From NCBI GenBank assembly GCA_017656385.1, contig JACDNX010000002.1, positions 124,001 through 188,000 of the forward strand: a stretch of 64,000 bases of DNA. The letters run 5' to 3'. Below are positions 44,464-53,074 of the stretch, piece by piece. Below the pieces are notes generated by a model, which worked only from the letters and a program-made list of their open reading frames with translations, was not told the origin of the DNA and did not search any database. The DNA is from Thermodesulfobacterium sp. GTDB taxonomy: Bacteria > Desulfobacterota > Thermodesulfobacteria > Thermodesulfobacteriales > Thermodesulfobacteriaceae. Within the stretch, counting starts at the first letter, position 1; each line of letters opens with the position of its first letter. A program made the translations under genes and the position numbers.

Positions 44464-45213
44464 ATGAATCAATGTTTTAATAATTCTCATATCGTTTTAG
44501 ATCCTTCAAAGCTTCCTCGTCACGTAGCTATTATTATGGATGGGAATGGAAGATGGGCAAAAAGCAAGGGTTTGCCAAGGATCTATGGGCATAAAAAAGG
44601 AGCAGAGGTAGCAAAGAAAATTATTTATAAAACAAAGGAACTTGGTATTCCTTATCTTACCCTTTTTGCTTTTTCCAAGGAAAACTGGCTCCGTCCTGAA
44701 GAAGAGATTAAAACACTTCTTGAATTGCTGAAAGTTTACTTGGATGCAGAATTTGAAGAAATGAAAAAAAGGGGGATTAAATTTAAAGTAATAGGTGATA
44801 AAGAAGATTTTCCTAAAGACTTGCAAGAAAAGTTAGAATTGATTGAAAAAACTACAGAAAAAAACGATGAGATGGTTTTATGTATGGCATTGAGCTATGG
44901 AGGAAAAAATGAGATTGTTAAAGCTACCAGAAAGTTAGCAGAAGAAGTGAAGAAAGGCAAAATTTCTCCTGAAGATATAGATGAAAAACTTTTTAGAAAT
45001 TTCTTAGACACCAAGGATATTCCTGATCCAGATCTTCTCATAAGAACAAGTGGAGAAATGAGAATATCTAATTTTTTGCTATTTCAATTAGCCTATACAG
45101 AATTTTATTTTACATCTATTTACTGGCCTGATTTTGATGAAAACGAATATTTAAAAGCACTCTATTCTTATCAACAGCGAGAAAGAAGATTTGGTAGAGT
45201 TTATGAATCTTAA
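44464..45213 (+). CDS. uppS: Undecaprenyl diphosphate synthase
   Basis: A 249-residue cis-prenyltransferase making the C55 carrier lipid for peptidoglycan, lipopolysaccharide and possibly N-glycans. It has the catalytic IIMDGNGRWAKSKG, YLTLFAFSKENW and the C-terminal LIRTSGEMRISNFLLFQLAYTEFYFT. Its tail overlaps cdsA. Confidence 0.97.
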   Translation: MNQCFNNSHIVLDPSKLPRHVAIIMDGNGRWAKSKGLPRIYGHKKGAEVAKKIIYKTKELGIPYLTLFAFSKENWLRPEEEIKTLLELLKVYLDAEFEEMKKRGIKFKVIGDKEDFPKDLQEKLELIEKTTEKNDEMVLCMALSYGGKNEIVKATRKLAEEVKKGKISPEDIDEKLFRNFLDTKDIPDPDLLIRTSGEMRISNFLLFQLAYTEFYFTSIYWPDFDENEYLKALYSYQQRERRFGRVYES

Positions 45214-45982
45214 AAGGTTTATTACAGCTCTTCTCCTTTTCCCTCTTCTTGTGTTTGTTCTTTTGAAAGCAGATTTTTTAGTAGTTTCTTTACTTATCCT
45301 TCTTACGGCTTTTTTGTGTTTTTATGAGTGGAAAAATCTTCACGGATTTTCTTTCTTTCTGTGGATATTTGGTGAAATTCTTCTTTTAATCGCCTTTTTG
45401 TTAGTTTTTAAATATAATGTGGCATTTTTATTCATTTTTTATTTTTTTCTTTTCTTTTCTTTTTTGCCTCATTTGTTTATTTATGAAAAAGAGTTGTTTA
45501 AAAAAAATTTTTATCCTTTTTTAGCAGGACTTATGTATATTTTTATAGGACTTTATCCTTTTTGGGAAATCCTGCAGCATTTTGAAAGAGAATATTTAAT
45601 TTATTTTTTTTCTGTAGTTTTTGCAAATGATACAGGGGCGTATTTAACAGGTAAAACTTTTGGAAAGACCCCTTTCTTTTCCAAAATATCACCCAGAAAA
45701 ACCTGGGAGGGATTTTTCGGTGGAATAGTATTGAGTTTGATAGTGGCACTCATCTTAAATTATTATTTAGAACTGTTTGGAAACAAAATAAATATTATAA
45801 TTGCTTTGGTTCTTGCTATTGCTGGATGTATAGGTGATCTTCTTGAATCAGCTTTTAAAAGGGCTGTTAATAAAAAGGACTCTGGTAAAATTATTGTAGG
45901 ACATGGAGGAATGCTTGATAGATTGGATAGTATATTGCTTGCTTCACCTTTATTTTTGATAATTTTAAAAATATTTAAATAA
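45203..45982 (+). CDS. cdsA: Phosphatidate cytidylyltransferase
   Basis: A 259-residue membrane enzyme making CDP-diacylglycerol, precursor of most phospholipids. About seven or eight hydrophobic helices precede the CdsA signature SAFKRAVNKKDSGKIIVGHGGMLDRLDSI at the C-terminal end. ATG 45203 is taken as start, with GGTAGAG upstream; TTG 45191 would add four residues. The start overlaps the uppS 3' end by 11 bases. Confidence 0.95.
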   Translation: MNLKRFITALLLFPLLVFVLLKADFLVVSLLILLTAFLCFYEWKNLHGFSFFLWIFGEILLLIAFLLVFKYNVAFLFIFYFFLFFSFLPHLFIYEKELFKKNFYPFLAGLMYIFIGLYPFWEILQHFEREYLIYFFSVVFANDTGAYLTGKTFGKTPFFSKISPRKTWEGFFGGIVLSLIVALILNYYLELFGNKINIIIALVLAIAGCIGDLLESAFKRAVNKKDSGKIIVGHGGMLDRLDSILLASPLFLIILKIFK

Positions 45983-45985
45983 AAT

Positions 45986-46594
45986 ATGATTCCTTCTCTT
46001 GAGGAAGCTTATTTCCTTTTGAAAAAGGAAAAAATTCCTGAACACATCATTAAACATTCTGAAAAAGTGGCACTTATTTCTTTATTTATAGGGTGTTTCT
46101 TGAAGGAGATCGGAGAAAAAGTTGATATTTCTCTTCTGGTAACAGGAGCACTTTTGCATGACATAAAAAAATATGAATCTATTTTAACAGGAGAGAATCA
46201 TGCTTTGCTTGGGTATGAATTTATGGAAAAAATGGGTTACAAAAGAATAGGCGATATTATAAAAGCACATATTTACTTGGAAATCAGTTCTTTTGATGCT
46301 CCAATTAGTGAAGAAGAAATAGTGCACTATGCAGACAAAAGGGTGATGCATGACAAAATTGTTACTCTTAAAGAAAGGTTTGAAGACCTAAAAAAGAGAT
46401 ACGGTAAAGATAAGCAAAGTATTTTGAGATTAGAATTTTTGGAAAAATTAAATTATAGGCTTGAGAAGCGCATTTTTAAAAAGCTTCCTTTTACACCAGA
46501 TAAGATACTGGAGTTAGAGAAAGTAAAGGAGGTAAGGGATGTCCTTTTCAGATGTATTAAAAATTGCCCTTCTTGCTGGCGGGACTTCATCTGA
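45986..46594 (+). CDS. HD-domain phosphohydrolase-like protein
   Basis: A 202-residue HD-superfamily protein. Metal-binding candidates are IIKHSEKVALIS, ALLHDIKKYE, ENHALLGYEFM and HYADKRVMHD. The group resembles HDIG-type proteins acting on nucleotides, but the substrate is unknown. It follows cdsA by three bases and its last 56 bases overlap ddl in another frame; the final residues (SCWRDFI) look unconserved, so the true end may be recently extended. Confidence 0.82.
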   Translation: MIPSLEEAYFLLKKEKIPEHIIKHSEKVALISLFIGCFLKEIGEKVDISLLVTGALLHDIKKYESILTGENHALLGYEFMEKMGYKRIGDIIKAHIYLEISSFDAPISEEEIVHYADKRVMHDKIVTLKERFEDLKKRYGKDKQSILRLEFLEKLNYRLEKRIFKKLPFTPDKILELEKVKEVRDVLFRCIKNCPSCWRDFI

Positions 46595-47492
46595 AAGAGA
46601 GGTTTCCTTAAAAGGAGCAGAGGCAGTAAAGAGGGCTTTAGAAAAGCTTGGACATTATTACGAGTTTTTTGATCCTGCTAAAGATCTTTCTAAACTTACT
46701 CAGAGGGCAGAGGAATTTGATTGTGCTTTTTTAGTGATTCACGGTCCCGGAGGTGAAGACGGAACTTTGCAAGGCTTCCTTGATTCTATAAATCTTCCTT
46801 ATCAGGGAGCAGGAGTTTTGGGAAGTGCCCTTGCTATGCATAAAGGAATTTCTAAAATTCTGTATAAACTTGCAGGACTGAAAGTTCCTGAAGGAAAGAC
46901 CTTTTTAAAATACACACCTTTTCGAGAAATTAAAGAGTATGTAAAGAAAATTAAATTTCCTTTAGTTGTCAAACCAGCTACTCAAGGTTCAAGTATAGGA
47001 TTGAGTATAGTGAAAAGAGAAGAGGAATTAAAAGAAGCTGTGGATAAGGCTTTTACTATAGATGAAGAAATTATTGTTGAAGAGTATCTTAGAGGAAGAG
47101 AAATAACGGTAGGAATTTTAGATGATGAGCCTTTACCAGTAGTAGAAATAATTCCAAAAGTTTCAGAGACTTTTGACTACAAAACCAAGTATACTCCTGG
47201 ACTTGCAGAAGAAGTTTGCCCTGCCAAACTTTCTGAAACTTTAACAAAAAAAGTCCAAGAATATGCTCTTACAGCTCACAGGGCTTTAAAGTTGAGACAT
47301 TACAGCAGAACCGATATGATTGTGGTAGAAAACGAAATTTATGTACTTGAAACTAATACCATTCCTGGAATGACAGAAACAAGCCTTTTACCTCTTGCAG
47401 CTAAGGTTGCAGGATATAGTTTTGAGAAACTTATCCAGAAACTGTTAGAATTAACTTTAAAAGAAAGACTTAAGAATAAAAGCCCTGTTTAA
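46539..47492 (+). CDS. ddl: D-alanine-D-alanine ligase
   Basis: A 317-residue ATP-grasp ligase making the peptidoglycan dipeptide. Motifs are LLAGGTSSEREVSLKGAEAV, VIHGPGGEDGTLQGFLDSINLPYQGAGVLGSALAM, VKPATQGSSIGLSI and VLETNTIPGMTETSLLP. AAAGGAGGT precedes ATG 46539. It ends the long plus-strand unit and overlaps the convergent 47470 gene by 23 bases. Confidence 0.96.
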   Translation: MSFSDVLKIALLAGGTSSEREVSLKGAEAVKRALEKLGHYYEFFDPAKDLSKLTQRAEEFDCAFLVIHGPGGEDGTLQGFLDSINLPYQGAGVLGSALAMHKGISKILYKLAGLKVPEGKTFLKYTPFREIKEYVKKIKFPLVVKPATQGSSIGLSIVKREEELKEAVDKAFTIDEEIIVEEYLRGREITVGILDDEPLPVVEIIPKVSETFDYKTKYTPGLAEEVCPAKLSETLTKKVQEYALTAHRALKLRHYSRTDMIVVENEIYVLETNTIPGMTETSLLPLAAKVAGYSFEKLIQKLLELTLKERLKNKSPV

Positions 47493-47859
47493 TTTTTTGG
47501 GCTTCAACTCCTACGAAAAATGTGCCCTCTTTTAAAAGGTTTTTAAGGGAAGATTCTGGGAAGGTCTCCAAGAGTCTATTGATTTCCAAAGCCTGAGCCA
47601 GAAGGAAGTCCCCCACAGTCTTGGAGGAGGCTTCGTTTAACTCCATACTCATAATTTTTTCTAAAAGCTGAAAACTTTTCTCCAGTTTTTTATAGATTAG
47701 ATTAAATCTTTCTTTTTGAGTTTTTTCTAAAAATTCTTTTTTTTCAATTTCAGAAAGGGCAAGCTTAAAATATTCTTCAAAAAGACTTTTTTCCCCCTTT
47801 GAAGTTACAGATTCAGTAGTAAAATTAACTGGAAAAATAAATTTTGAATCTATTTTCAT
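47470..47859 (-). CDS. Small helical protein of unknown function
   Basis: A 129-residue protein, mostly Glu/Lys/Leu-rich helices, likely cytoplasmic, with no recognised motif. A central stretch (ERFNLIYKKLEKSFQLLEK) looks coiled coil. Start 47859 is preferred because AGGAGG lies seven bases upstream; a longer frame from 47910 would run into the divergent lipoprotein gene. The two start codons are only 12 bases apart. Confidence 0.55.
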   Translation of the reverse strand: MKIDSKFIFPVNFTTESVTSKGEKSLFEEYFKLALSEIEKKEFLEKTQKERFNLIYKKLEKSFQLLEKIMSMELNEASSKTVGDFLLAQALEINRLLETFPESSLKNLLKEGTFFVGVEAQKIKQGFYS

Positions 47860-47871
47860 GGAGAACCTCCT

Positions 47872-48486
47872 ATGATTGTATATTTTAATAAAATTATCGG
47901 AAAATTTCAAGAAAAGATTAAGATTCTTGTTTTAATTTTTTCTATTAGCTTTTTTGTTTCAGGTTGTGGATGGCTTGTAGTTGGTGGAAGCGGAGCTTAC
48001 CACGGTTATAAAGTTGGTTCAGATCCAAGAAGCGTGGGAACTCAAATAGACGACGCAACTATTACCGCAAAGATAAAATTAAAACTTCTTGAAGATCCTG
48101 TAACCAAAGCTCGGAAAATTGATGTGGACACAGTAAATGGAGTAGTAACTCTTACCGGGGTTGTAGAGAGTGAAAAAGAAATAGAAAGAGCTATAAAAAT
48201 AGCAAAAAGTGTAGCAGGTGTAAAAAAGGTAGTAAACAATTTGAAAATTGGAAAAAGAGGAATAGGGTCTTATCTTTCTGACAAAGAGATTACTGCCAAA
48301 ATTAAGCTTAAATTGATAAAAGATCCAGAACTTAAAGCACTTTCAATCGATGTGGACACAATAAATGGAGTGGTAACATTAACAGGTGTTGTGACAAGTG
48401 AATATCAAAAAAGAAAAGCAATAGAGCATGCTAAAAGTGTTTCTGGAGTAATAAAAATAATTGATAATCTTCAAATAAAAAGATAA
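47872..48486 (+). CDS. Lipoprotein with two BON domains (OsmY-like)
   Basis: A 204-residue envelope protein with a lipobox FVSGC (Cys32). Two BON domains follow, about 52-125 and 132-204, so alike (ITAKIKLKL, IDVDT-NGVVTLTGVV, AKSVSGV) that internal duplication is evident. BON proteins are thought to bind membranes or support envelope stress tolerance. Only GGAG (47860-47863) serves as ribosome-binding site. It ends three bases before the convergent radical SAM gene. Confidence 0.85.
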   Translation: MIVYFNKIIGKFQEKIKILVLIFSISFFVSGCGWLVVGGSGAYHGYKVGSDPRSVGTQIDDATITAKIKLKLLEDPVTKARKIDVDTVNGVVTLTGVVESEKEIERAIKIAKSVAGVKKVVNNLKIGKRGIGSYLSDKEITAKIKLKLIKDPELKALSIDVDTINGVVTLTGVVTSEYQKRKAIEHAKSVSGVIKIIDNLQIKR

Positions 48487-48489
48487 AAG

Positions 48490-49410
48490 TTATTTTTGAT
48501 AATTTTTTCCCTGATAAAGTCCTTTTTCACTCATTAATTTTCTTATGAGATTAATAACCTCCATTTTTTTTGCTACCCATAGAGGAGCTACAATATCTTC
48601 AGGTTTTGCTTCTGAGCAGAGCCTATGGATTACAGTTTCTGGAGGAAGATAGGTAAGGGCTTCAGCCACAAGCTCTGCATAATATTCCATTTCTAAAGGA
48701 GTGTATTTTCCGCTCAAGTATAATTCTTCCATTTTAGAGCCTTTTACTATATAGAGGGCGTGAAATTTAATTCCATCCACTCTGAGTTTAGCCAGAGTTT
48801 TTACAGTTTCAAGCATCATTTCTCGTGTTTCTCCAGGAAGCCCAAAAATAATGTGGACTACTACAGGGATTTCGTTTGTTTTAAGAAGATGATAGGCTTC
48901 CATAAAGTCCTCAAAAGTATGTCCTCTATTAATAAGCTTTAATGTCTGATTGTAAATACTCTGTAGCCCGAGTTCAATCCACAAAAAATATCCCTTTTCT
49001 TGATAAGATTTTAAAAGATTAACTATCTCTTTATTTATGCAATCTGGACGGGTTCCAATAGCTAACCCTACTATAGAAGAATCCAAATATACTACATCAT
49101 AAATTTTTTTTAAAGTTTCTACTGGAGCATATGTATTGCAGAAAGACTGAAAATAAGCTATAAACTTATTAAACTTTTTCTTTTTAAAAATTTCCAGAAA
49201 AAATTTTATCTGGTCTTCTAATGACTTCCCTTGTTTATAAAGACCTGTTCCAGAGCCTTTAGGATCACAATAAATACATCCTCCGTAACCTTTGGTGCCA
49301 TCTCTATTTGGACAGGTTAATCCTGCATCAAGAGGTATTTTTTTTACTTTTTCTCCAAATTTGGACTTTAAAAATTCGTTTAAGGTGTAATAAAACCTTT
49401 GTGTCTTCAT
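48490..49410 (-). CDS. Radical SAM protein, YhcC-type (TIGR01212 family)
   Basis: A 306-residue radical S-adenosylmethionine enzyme. The iron-sulfur cysteines (Cys33, Cys45, Cys48) lie in TCPNRDGTKGYGGCIYCDP, the spaced variant typical of TIGR01212/YhcC rather than the usual CxxxCxxC. Later segments include YFQSFCNTYAPVE, IGTRPDCI and HIIFGLPGETREMMLETVKTLA. Function of the family is not established. Its start is 149 bases upstream of mnmG, divergent. Confidence 0.9.
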   Translation of the reverse strand: MKTQRFYYTLNEFLKSKFGEKVKKIPLDAGLTCPNRDGTKGYGGCIYCDPKGSGTGLYKQGKSLEDQIKFFLEIFKKKKFNKFIAYFQSFCNTYAPVETLKKIYDVVYLDSSIVGLAIGTRPDCINKEIVNLLKSYQEKGYFLWIELGLQSIYNQTLKLINRGHTFEDFMEAYHLLKTNEIPVVVHIIFGLPGETREMMLETVKTLAKLRVDGIKFHALYIVKGSKMEELYLSGKYTPLEMEYYAELVAEALTYLPPETVIHRLCSEAKPEDIVAPLWVAKKMEVINLIRKLMSEKGLYQGKNYQK

Positions 49411-49559
49411 ACTTTTTAAAAAATAAGATGATTTGAGAAAAAATTCAACTTTTTTATTTTAAATGAAATTAAAAGTGGCCATGGTAAAAAATGAAAGAAA
49501 TATTATACTTATTATTACAATAGATATAATTAAATAAAATTAAAAAACGATAATAAAAG

Positions 49560-51455
49560 ATGAGATTTTTAGAGAGTTTTGATGTAATTGTTATTGGAGC
49601 TGGTCATGCTGGGATTGAGGCATGTCTTGCTGCAAGCAGAATGGGATGCAAAACCCTTCTTATTACTATCAATCTTGAACGCATAGGAGCTATGAGCTGT
49701 AATCCCTCTATTGGAGGAATAGGGAAGGGGCATCTTGTAAAAGAAATAGATGCCCTTGGTGGAGAAATGGCCTTAGCTATAGATGAAACAGGAATTCAGT
49801 TTAGAAAGCTCAATACCAAAAAGGGACCTGCTGTTAGAGCTACACGAGCTCAAGCAGATAGATTTAGATATCAGGAGAGAATGAAAAGGACTCTTGAAAG
49901 AGTTCCCAATCTTTTTATAAAACAGGCTTTAGTAACAAGACTTTTGATAAAGGATAAAAGAATAATAGGAATTGAAACCAAGGCAGGAGAAGAGTTTGGA
50001 GCTAAAGCAGTGGTTATTGCACCTGGCACTTTTCTTCATGGACTTATCCATATTGGTTTAGAAAGTTTTCCTGCAGGAAGAATGGGTGATCCTCCATCAA
50101 ACAGATTGCCTGAACATCTTAGAGAGCTTGGTTTTGAGATGGGAAGGTTTAAAACCGGAACCTGTCCAAGAATTGATGGAAGAACAATAGATTACAGTAA
50201 ACTTGAGATTCAATGGGGAGATTTTCCTCCACCTTTATTTTCTTTTAAAAATAAAGGTAAGAGACCACCTTTACCTCAGATTCCCTGTTTTATTACTTAT
50301 ACTACAGAAAAAACTCACGAAATTATAAGAAACGCTCTTGATAGATCACCACTCTTTACAGGAAAAATTAAAGGAAGGGGAGTTAGGTATTGTCCTTCTA
50401 TTGAGGATAAAGTTTTTAGATTCCCAGATAAAGAAAGGCATCAAGTTTTTCTTGAGCCAGAAGGTCTTGATACGGTAGAAGTTTATCCTAATGGAATAAG
50501 CACGAGCCTTCCTATTGATGTGCAGTGGGAAATGGTAAGATCTATTCCAGGTCTTGAAAAAGCTGAAATTTTAAGACCTGGCTATGGAATAGAGCACGAT
50601 TATGTGATTCCAACACAATTGAAACATACTCTGGAAACAAAATTCATTTCAGGTTTGTTTCTGGCTGGGCAAATAAATGGAACTACGGGATACGAAGAAG
50701 CAGCTGCTCAGGGGCTTATAGCAGGAATAAATGCAGCACTTTATGTAAAAGAAGAACAGCCCCTTATTCTTGACCGCTCTCAGGCTTATATAGGAGTTCT
50801 TATAGATGATTTAGTAACAAAAGGCACAGATGAGCCCTATAGAATGTTTACTTCTCGTGCAGAATACCGACTGCTGCTCAGAGAAGATAATGCAGATTTA
50901 AGACTTACTGAAATTGGGAAAAAAATAGGGCTTGTTGATGATGAGAGGTGGAGTGTTTACCTTAATAAAAAAGAAAAATTAGAGAGGATTAAAAAATTTC
51001 TGAAAGAAACAAAAGTTTCTCCAGATGTGGTAAACGGTTATCTTCAAAGTATAGGTTCTACCCCACTTAAATCAGGAATGAAACTTTATGAACTTCTAAA
51101 AAGACCTGAAGTAGAGATAAAGGCTCTTTCTGAGTTAATACTTGATTTAAAAGAGTTTTCAGATGATATTTTGTCTGAAATAGAAACAGAAATAAAATAC
51201 AGTGGTTACATTAACAAACAACTTAAAGAAGTTGAAAAATTTAAGAAACTTGAGAGTATGAAACTACCAGAAGATTTAAACTATTATGAAATTCCGGGTT
51301 TATCAAATGAAATGAAAGAAAAATTTAGTAGAGTAAGACCCACTTCTATAGGTCAGGCTTTGAGAATTCCGGGAGTAACTCCTGCAGCTATTTCAGCTAT
51401 TCAGATTTACTTAAAAAAACACTCAGGTTCTAAGGCTGTTTCTCAGAGCTTATAA
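49560..51455 (+). CDS. mnmG: tRNA uridine-5-carboxymethylaminomethyl(34) synthesis enzyme MnmG (GidA)
   Basis: A 631-residue FAD enzyme that, with MnmE, modifies wobble uridine of several tRNAs. It shows the FAD-binding [66 protein letters not shown] and the [17 protein letters not shown] signature. Length is typical. No mnmE in the window. Confidence 0.97.
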   Translation: MRFLESFDVIVIGAGHAGIEACLAASRMGCKTLLITINLERIGAMSCNPSIGGIGKGHLVKEIDALGGEMALAIDETGIQFRKLNTKKGPAVRATRAQADRFRYQERMKRTLERVPNLFIKQALVTRLLIKDKRIIGIETKAGEEFGAKAVVIAPGTFLHGLIHIGLESFPAGRMGDPPSNRLPEHLRELGFEMGRFKTGTCPRIDGRTIDYSKLEIQWGDFPPPLFSFKNKGKRPPLPQIPCFITYTTEKTHEIIRNALDRSPLFTGKIKGRGVRYCPSIEDKVFRFPDKERHQVFLEPEGLDTVEVYPNGISTSLPIDVQWEMVRSIPGLEKAEILRPGYGIEHDYVIPTQLKHTLETKFISGLFLAGQINGTTGYEEAAAQGLIAGINAALYVKEEQPLILDRSQAYIGVLIDDLVTKGTDEPYRMFTSRAEYRLLLREDNADLRLTEIGKKIGLVDDERWSVYLNKKEKLERIKKFLKETKVSPDVVNGYLQSIGSTPLKSGMKLYELLKRPEVEIKALSELILDLKEFSDDILSEIETEIKYSGYINKQLKEVEKFKKLESMKLPEDLNYYEIPGLSNEMKEKFSRVRPTSIGQALRIPGVTPAAISAIQIYLKKHSGSKAVSQSL

Positions 51456-51493
51456 ATAAGATTTGAAAAGTTCTTTAAATCAAGGAGGAGCTT

Positions 51494-52216
51494 ATGGGAT
51501 TAAGGGAAACAAAAGCCTATGAATTTTTAAAGTTTACTAATTTATCTTTAAAAAATCTTGGACACCGAGAAGCTTTAGTTCCACCTGTTCCACCTTTTAA
51601 GGAATATCCAAAGGCAACCAAAATAAAGCTTTCCATAGATAAATTTCCTTCAGTTCCCAATTTTTTTGATATTTTATCCAGAAGAAGAAGCAAAAGAGGA
51701 TATAAAAAGGCTTCTTTATCTTTAAAGGAAATTTCTTTGTTATGTTATTCTGCACAGGGAATAACAGGGGTTGCTGGTCCTTATTTTTTAAGAACCGCAC
51801 CCTCTGCCGGAGCTCTTTATCCTATAGAAACTTATCTGGCAGTTAATTTTTCTTCAGAAATTGAAGCTGGTATTTATCACTTAGAAGTAAAAGATTTTTC
51901 TCTTGCTCTTTTAAAAAATGGATACATGGGAAAAGTCCTGAGCGAGTTAGCTCTTGGTCAGGCATTTTTAGCAAGTGCAAGTGTTATTTTTATCTGGTCT
52001 GCAGTTTTGGGAAGAACTATTTCAAAATACGGAAGCAGAGGCTTGAGATACATTTTTATGGATGTAGCTCATATTTGTCAAAATGTGCTTTTAGCAAGTG
52101 AGGCCATGGGGTTGAAAGCCTGTCCAGTAGGTGCTTTCTTTGATGAAGAGCTGAATAAGTTTTTAGAATTAGAAGAAGGAGAAAGTGTAATTTATATGGC
52201 AGCAGTTGGTAAATAA
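51494..52216 (+). CDS. SagB-type nitroreductase-family dehydrogenase
   Basis: A 240-residue flavin-dependent nitroreductase-fold protein of the SagB type. Signs are SRRRSKRGYKKASLSLKEISLLCYSAQGIT, TAPSAGALYPIETYLAV and a C-terminal MGLKACPVGAFFDEE. In RiPP systems SagB oxidises azolines to azoles, but no cyclodehydratase or precursor is adjacent, and stand-alone members of this group are common with unknown function. AAGGAGG precedes the ATG. Confidence 0.85.
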   Translation: MGLRETKAYEFLKFTNLSLKNLGHREALVPPVPPFKEYPKATKIKLSIDKFPSVPNFFDILSRRRSKRGYKKASLSLKEISLLCYSAQGITGVAGPYFLRTAPSAGALYPIETYLAVNFSSEIEAGIYHLEVKDFSLALLKNGYMGKVLSELALGQAFLASASVIFIWSAVLGRTISKYGSRGLRYIFMDVAHICQNVLLASEAMGLKACPVGAFFDEELNKFLELEEGESVIYMAAVGK

Positions 52217-52221
52217 AAAAT

Positions 52222-52971
52222 TTACTTTAATAATTTTTTCTTTTTAGCTTTTTCTTTTTGATATTTTTTCCAAGGTTTTTCCTTTTTCTTTCCGTGAGTA
52301 ATTTTTCTATAGGGTAATTTTTCTTTTTCTGTTTCAATTTTATTTGTTGTATCTTTAAAAGGAATAATTTGAGAAGGTTTTGAAGGTATCTCAGTTTTTG
52401 GACCATATTTTCTGATAAATTTTTGATCAATTGGAGGTCCTTTAAGAGCTTCGTAATTTATTCTGTCTACAAGAAAAATTTTTTCCCCAAAACTAAAGAG
52501 ATTTATTTCAGAGGAAATAAGTTTGGGAAAAACAGTTAATAACATAGATCCTTTTACTTTTGCCCAGGTTTGTGCTAATTCTTTATTAGTGAAAAGTGGA
52601 ATAAAAGAATTGTATGGTTTCCAAAGCCCTTCTAAGGAGACTTTATACCATATTTTTGGCTTGACATATGTCCATAGGGTGTTATAATGGTAAATTTGTG
52701 AAATCTTAATTTTTTGAGGAGGTGAGTAATATACAATTTTAGGTTTAACCAGAGTAAAATTTTCTGAAACTTCAAAAAAATCTCTGTAATAATAAGAAAA
52801 TAGTTGTTTTAATGTTTGTAATTTTATTTTATTATATTTTTTAGTAAAAATTAGAACTTGAAAAATTTCTTTAATTTTGAAAAATCCATTATTATCAGGT
52901 ATTAAACCGAATTCTTCGGGGTGGTGAGCTAAAAGATATTTTAAAAATTTAAAAAGTAAATTGTTTGTCAT
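52222..52971 (-). CDS. KptA/Tpt1-like protein lacking the catalytic residues
   Basis: A 249-residue basic protein. Its opening, LFKFLKYLLAHHPEEFGLIPDNNGF, matches the winged-helix start of RNA 2'-phosphotransferase KptA/Tpt1 (SKFLxxxLRHxPEExGL), but the RNA-binding Arg of LRH is Ala15. In the ADP-ribosyltransferase-like half the expected YHGT, RxxVHLS and RHG motifs are replaced by IWYKVS, SFIPLFT and VKG. The last 60 residues are a very basic Lys-rich tail. It may be an RNA-binding derivative. The relationship is read by eye from motif order, so moderate certainty. Confidence 0.5.
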   Translation of the reverse strand: MTNNLLFKFLKYLLAHHPEEFGLIPDNNGFFKIKEIFQVLIFTKKYNKIKLQTLKQLFSYYYRDFFEVSENFTLVKPKIVYYSPPQKIKISQIYHYNTLWTYVKPKIWYKVSLEGLWKPYNSFIPLFTNKELAQTWAKVKGSMLLTVFPKLISSEINLFSFGEKIFLVDRINYEALKGPPIDQKFIRKYGPKTEIPSKPSQIIPFKDTTNKIETEKEKLPYRKITHGKKKEKPWKKYQKEKAKKKKLLK

Positions 52972-53021
52972 TGAATATAAAGTTTTGAATAATTATTATT
53001 TAAAGTATAGGCTTATAAAAA

Positions 53022-53050
53022 TTGAATAATATTATAGCATAAACTTATAA
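53022..53050 (+). promoter_or_regulatory. Candidate rpoD promoter
   Basis: TTGAAT (53022-53027) and TTATAA (53045-53050) with a 17-base spacer. Transcription near 53057 would exclude a GTG start at 53054 and favours the ATG at 53075. A weaker upstream candidate is TTGAAT 52985 / TATAGG 53006. Confidence 0.45.
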
Positions 53051-53074
53051 AAGGTGAGGGGTGATAAAAAGAAA

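Noticed and set aside
47860-47910. Longer start at 47910 for the helical protein
   Set aside because: It would overlap the BON lipoprotein start and bypass the AGGAGG site used by 47859.
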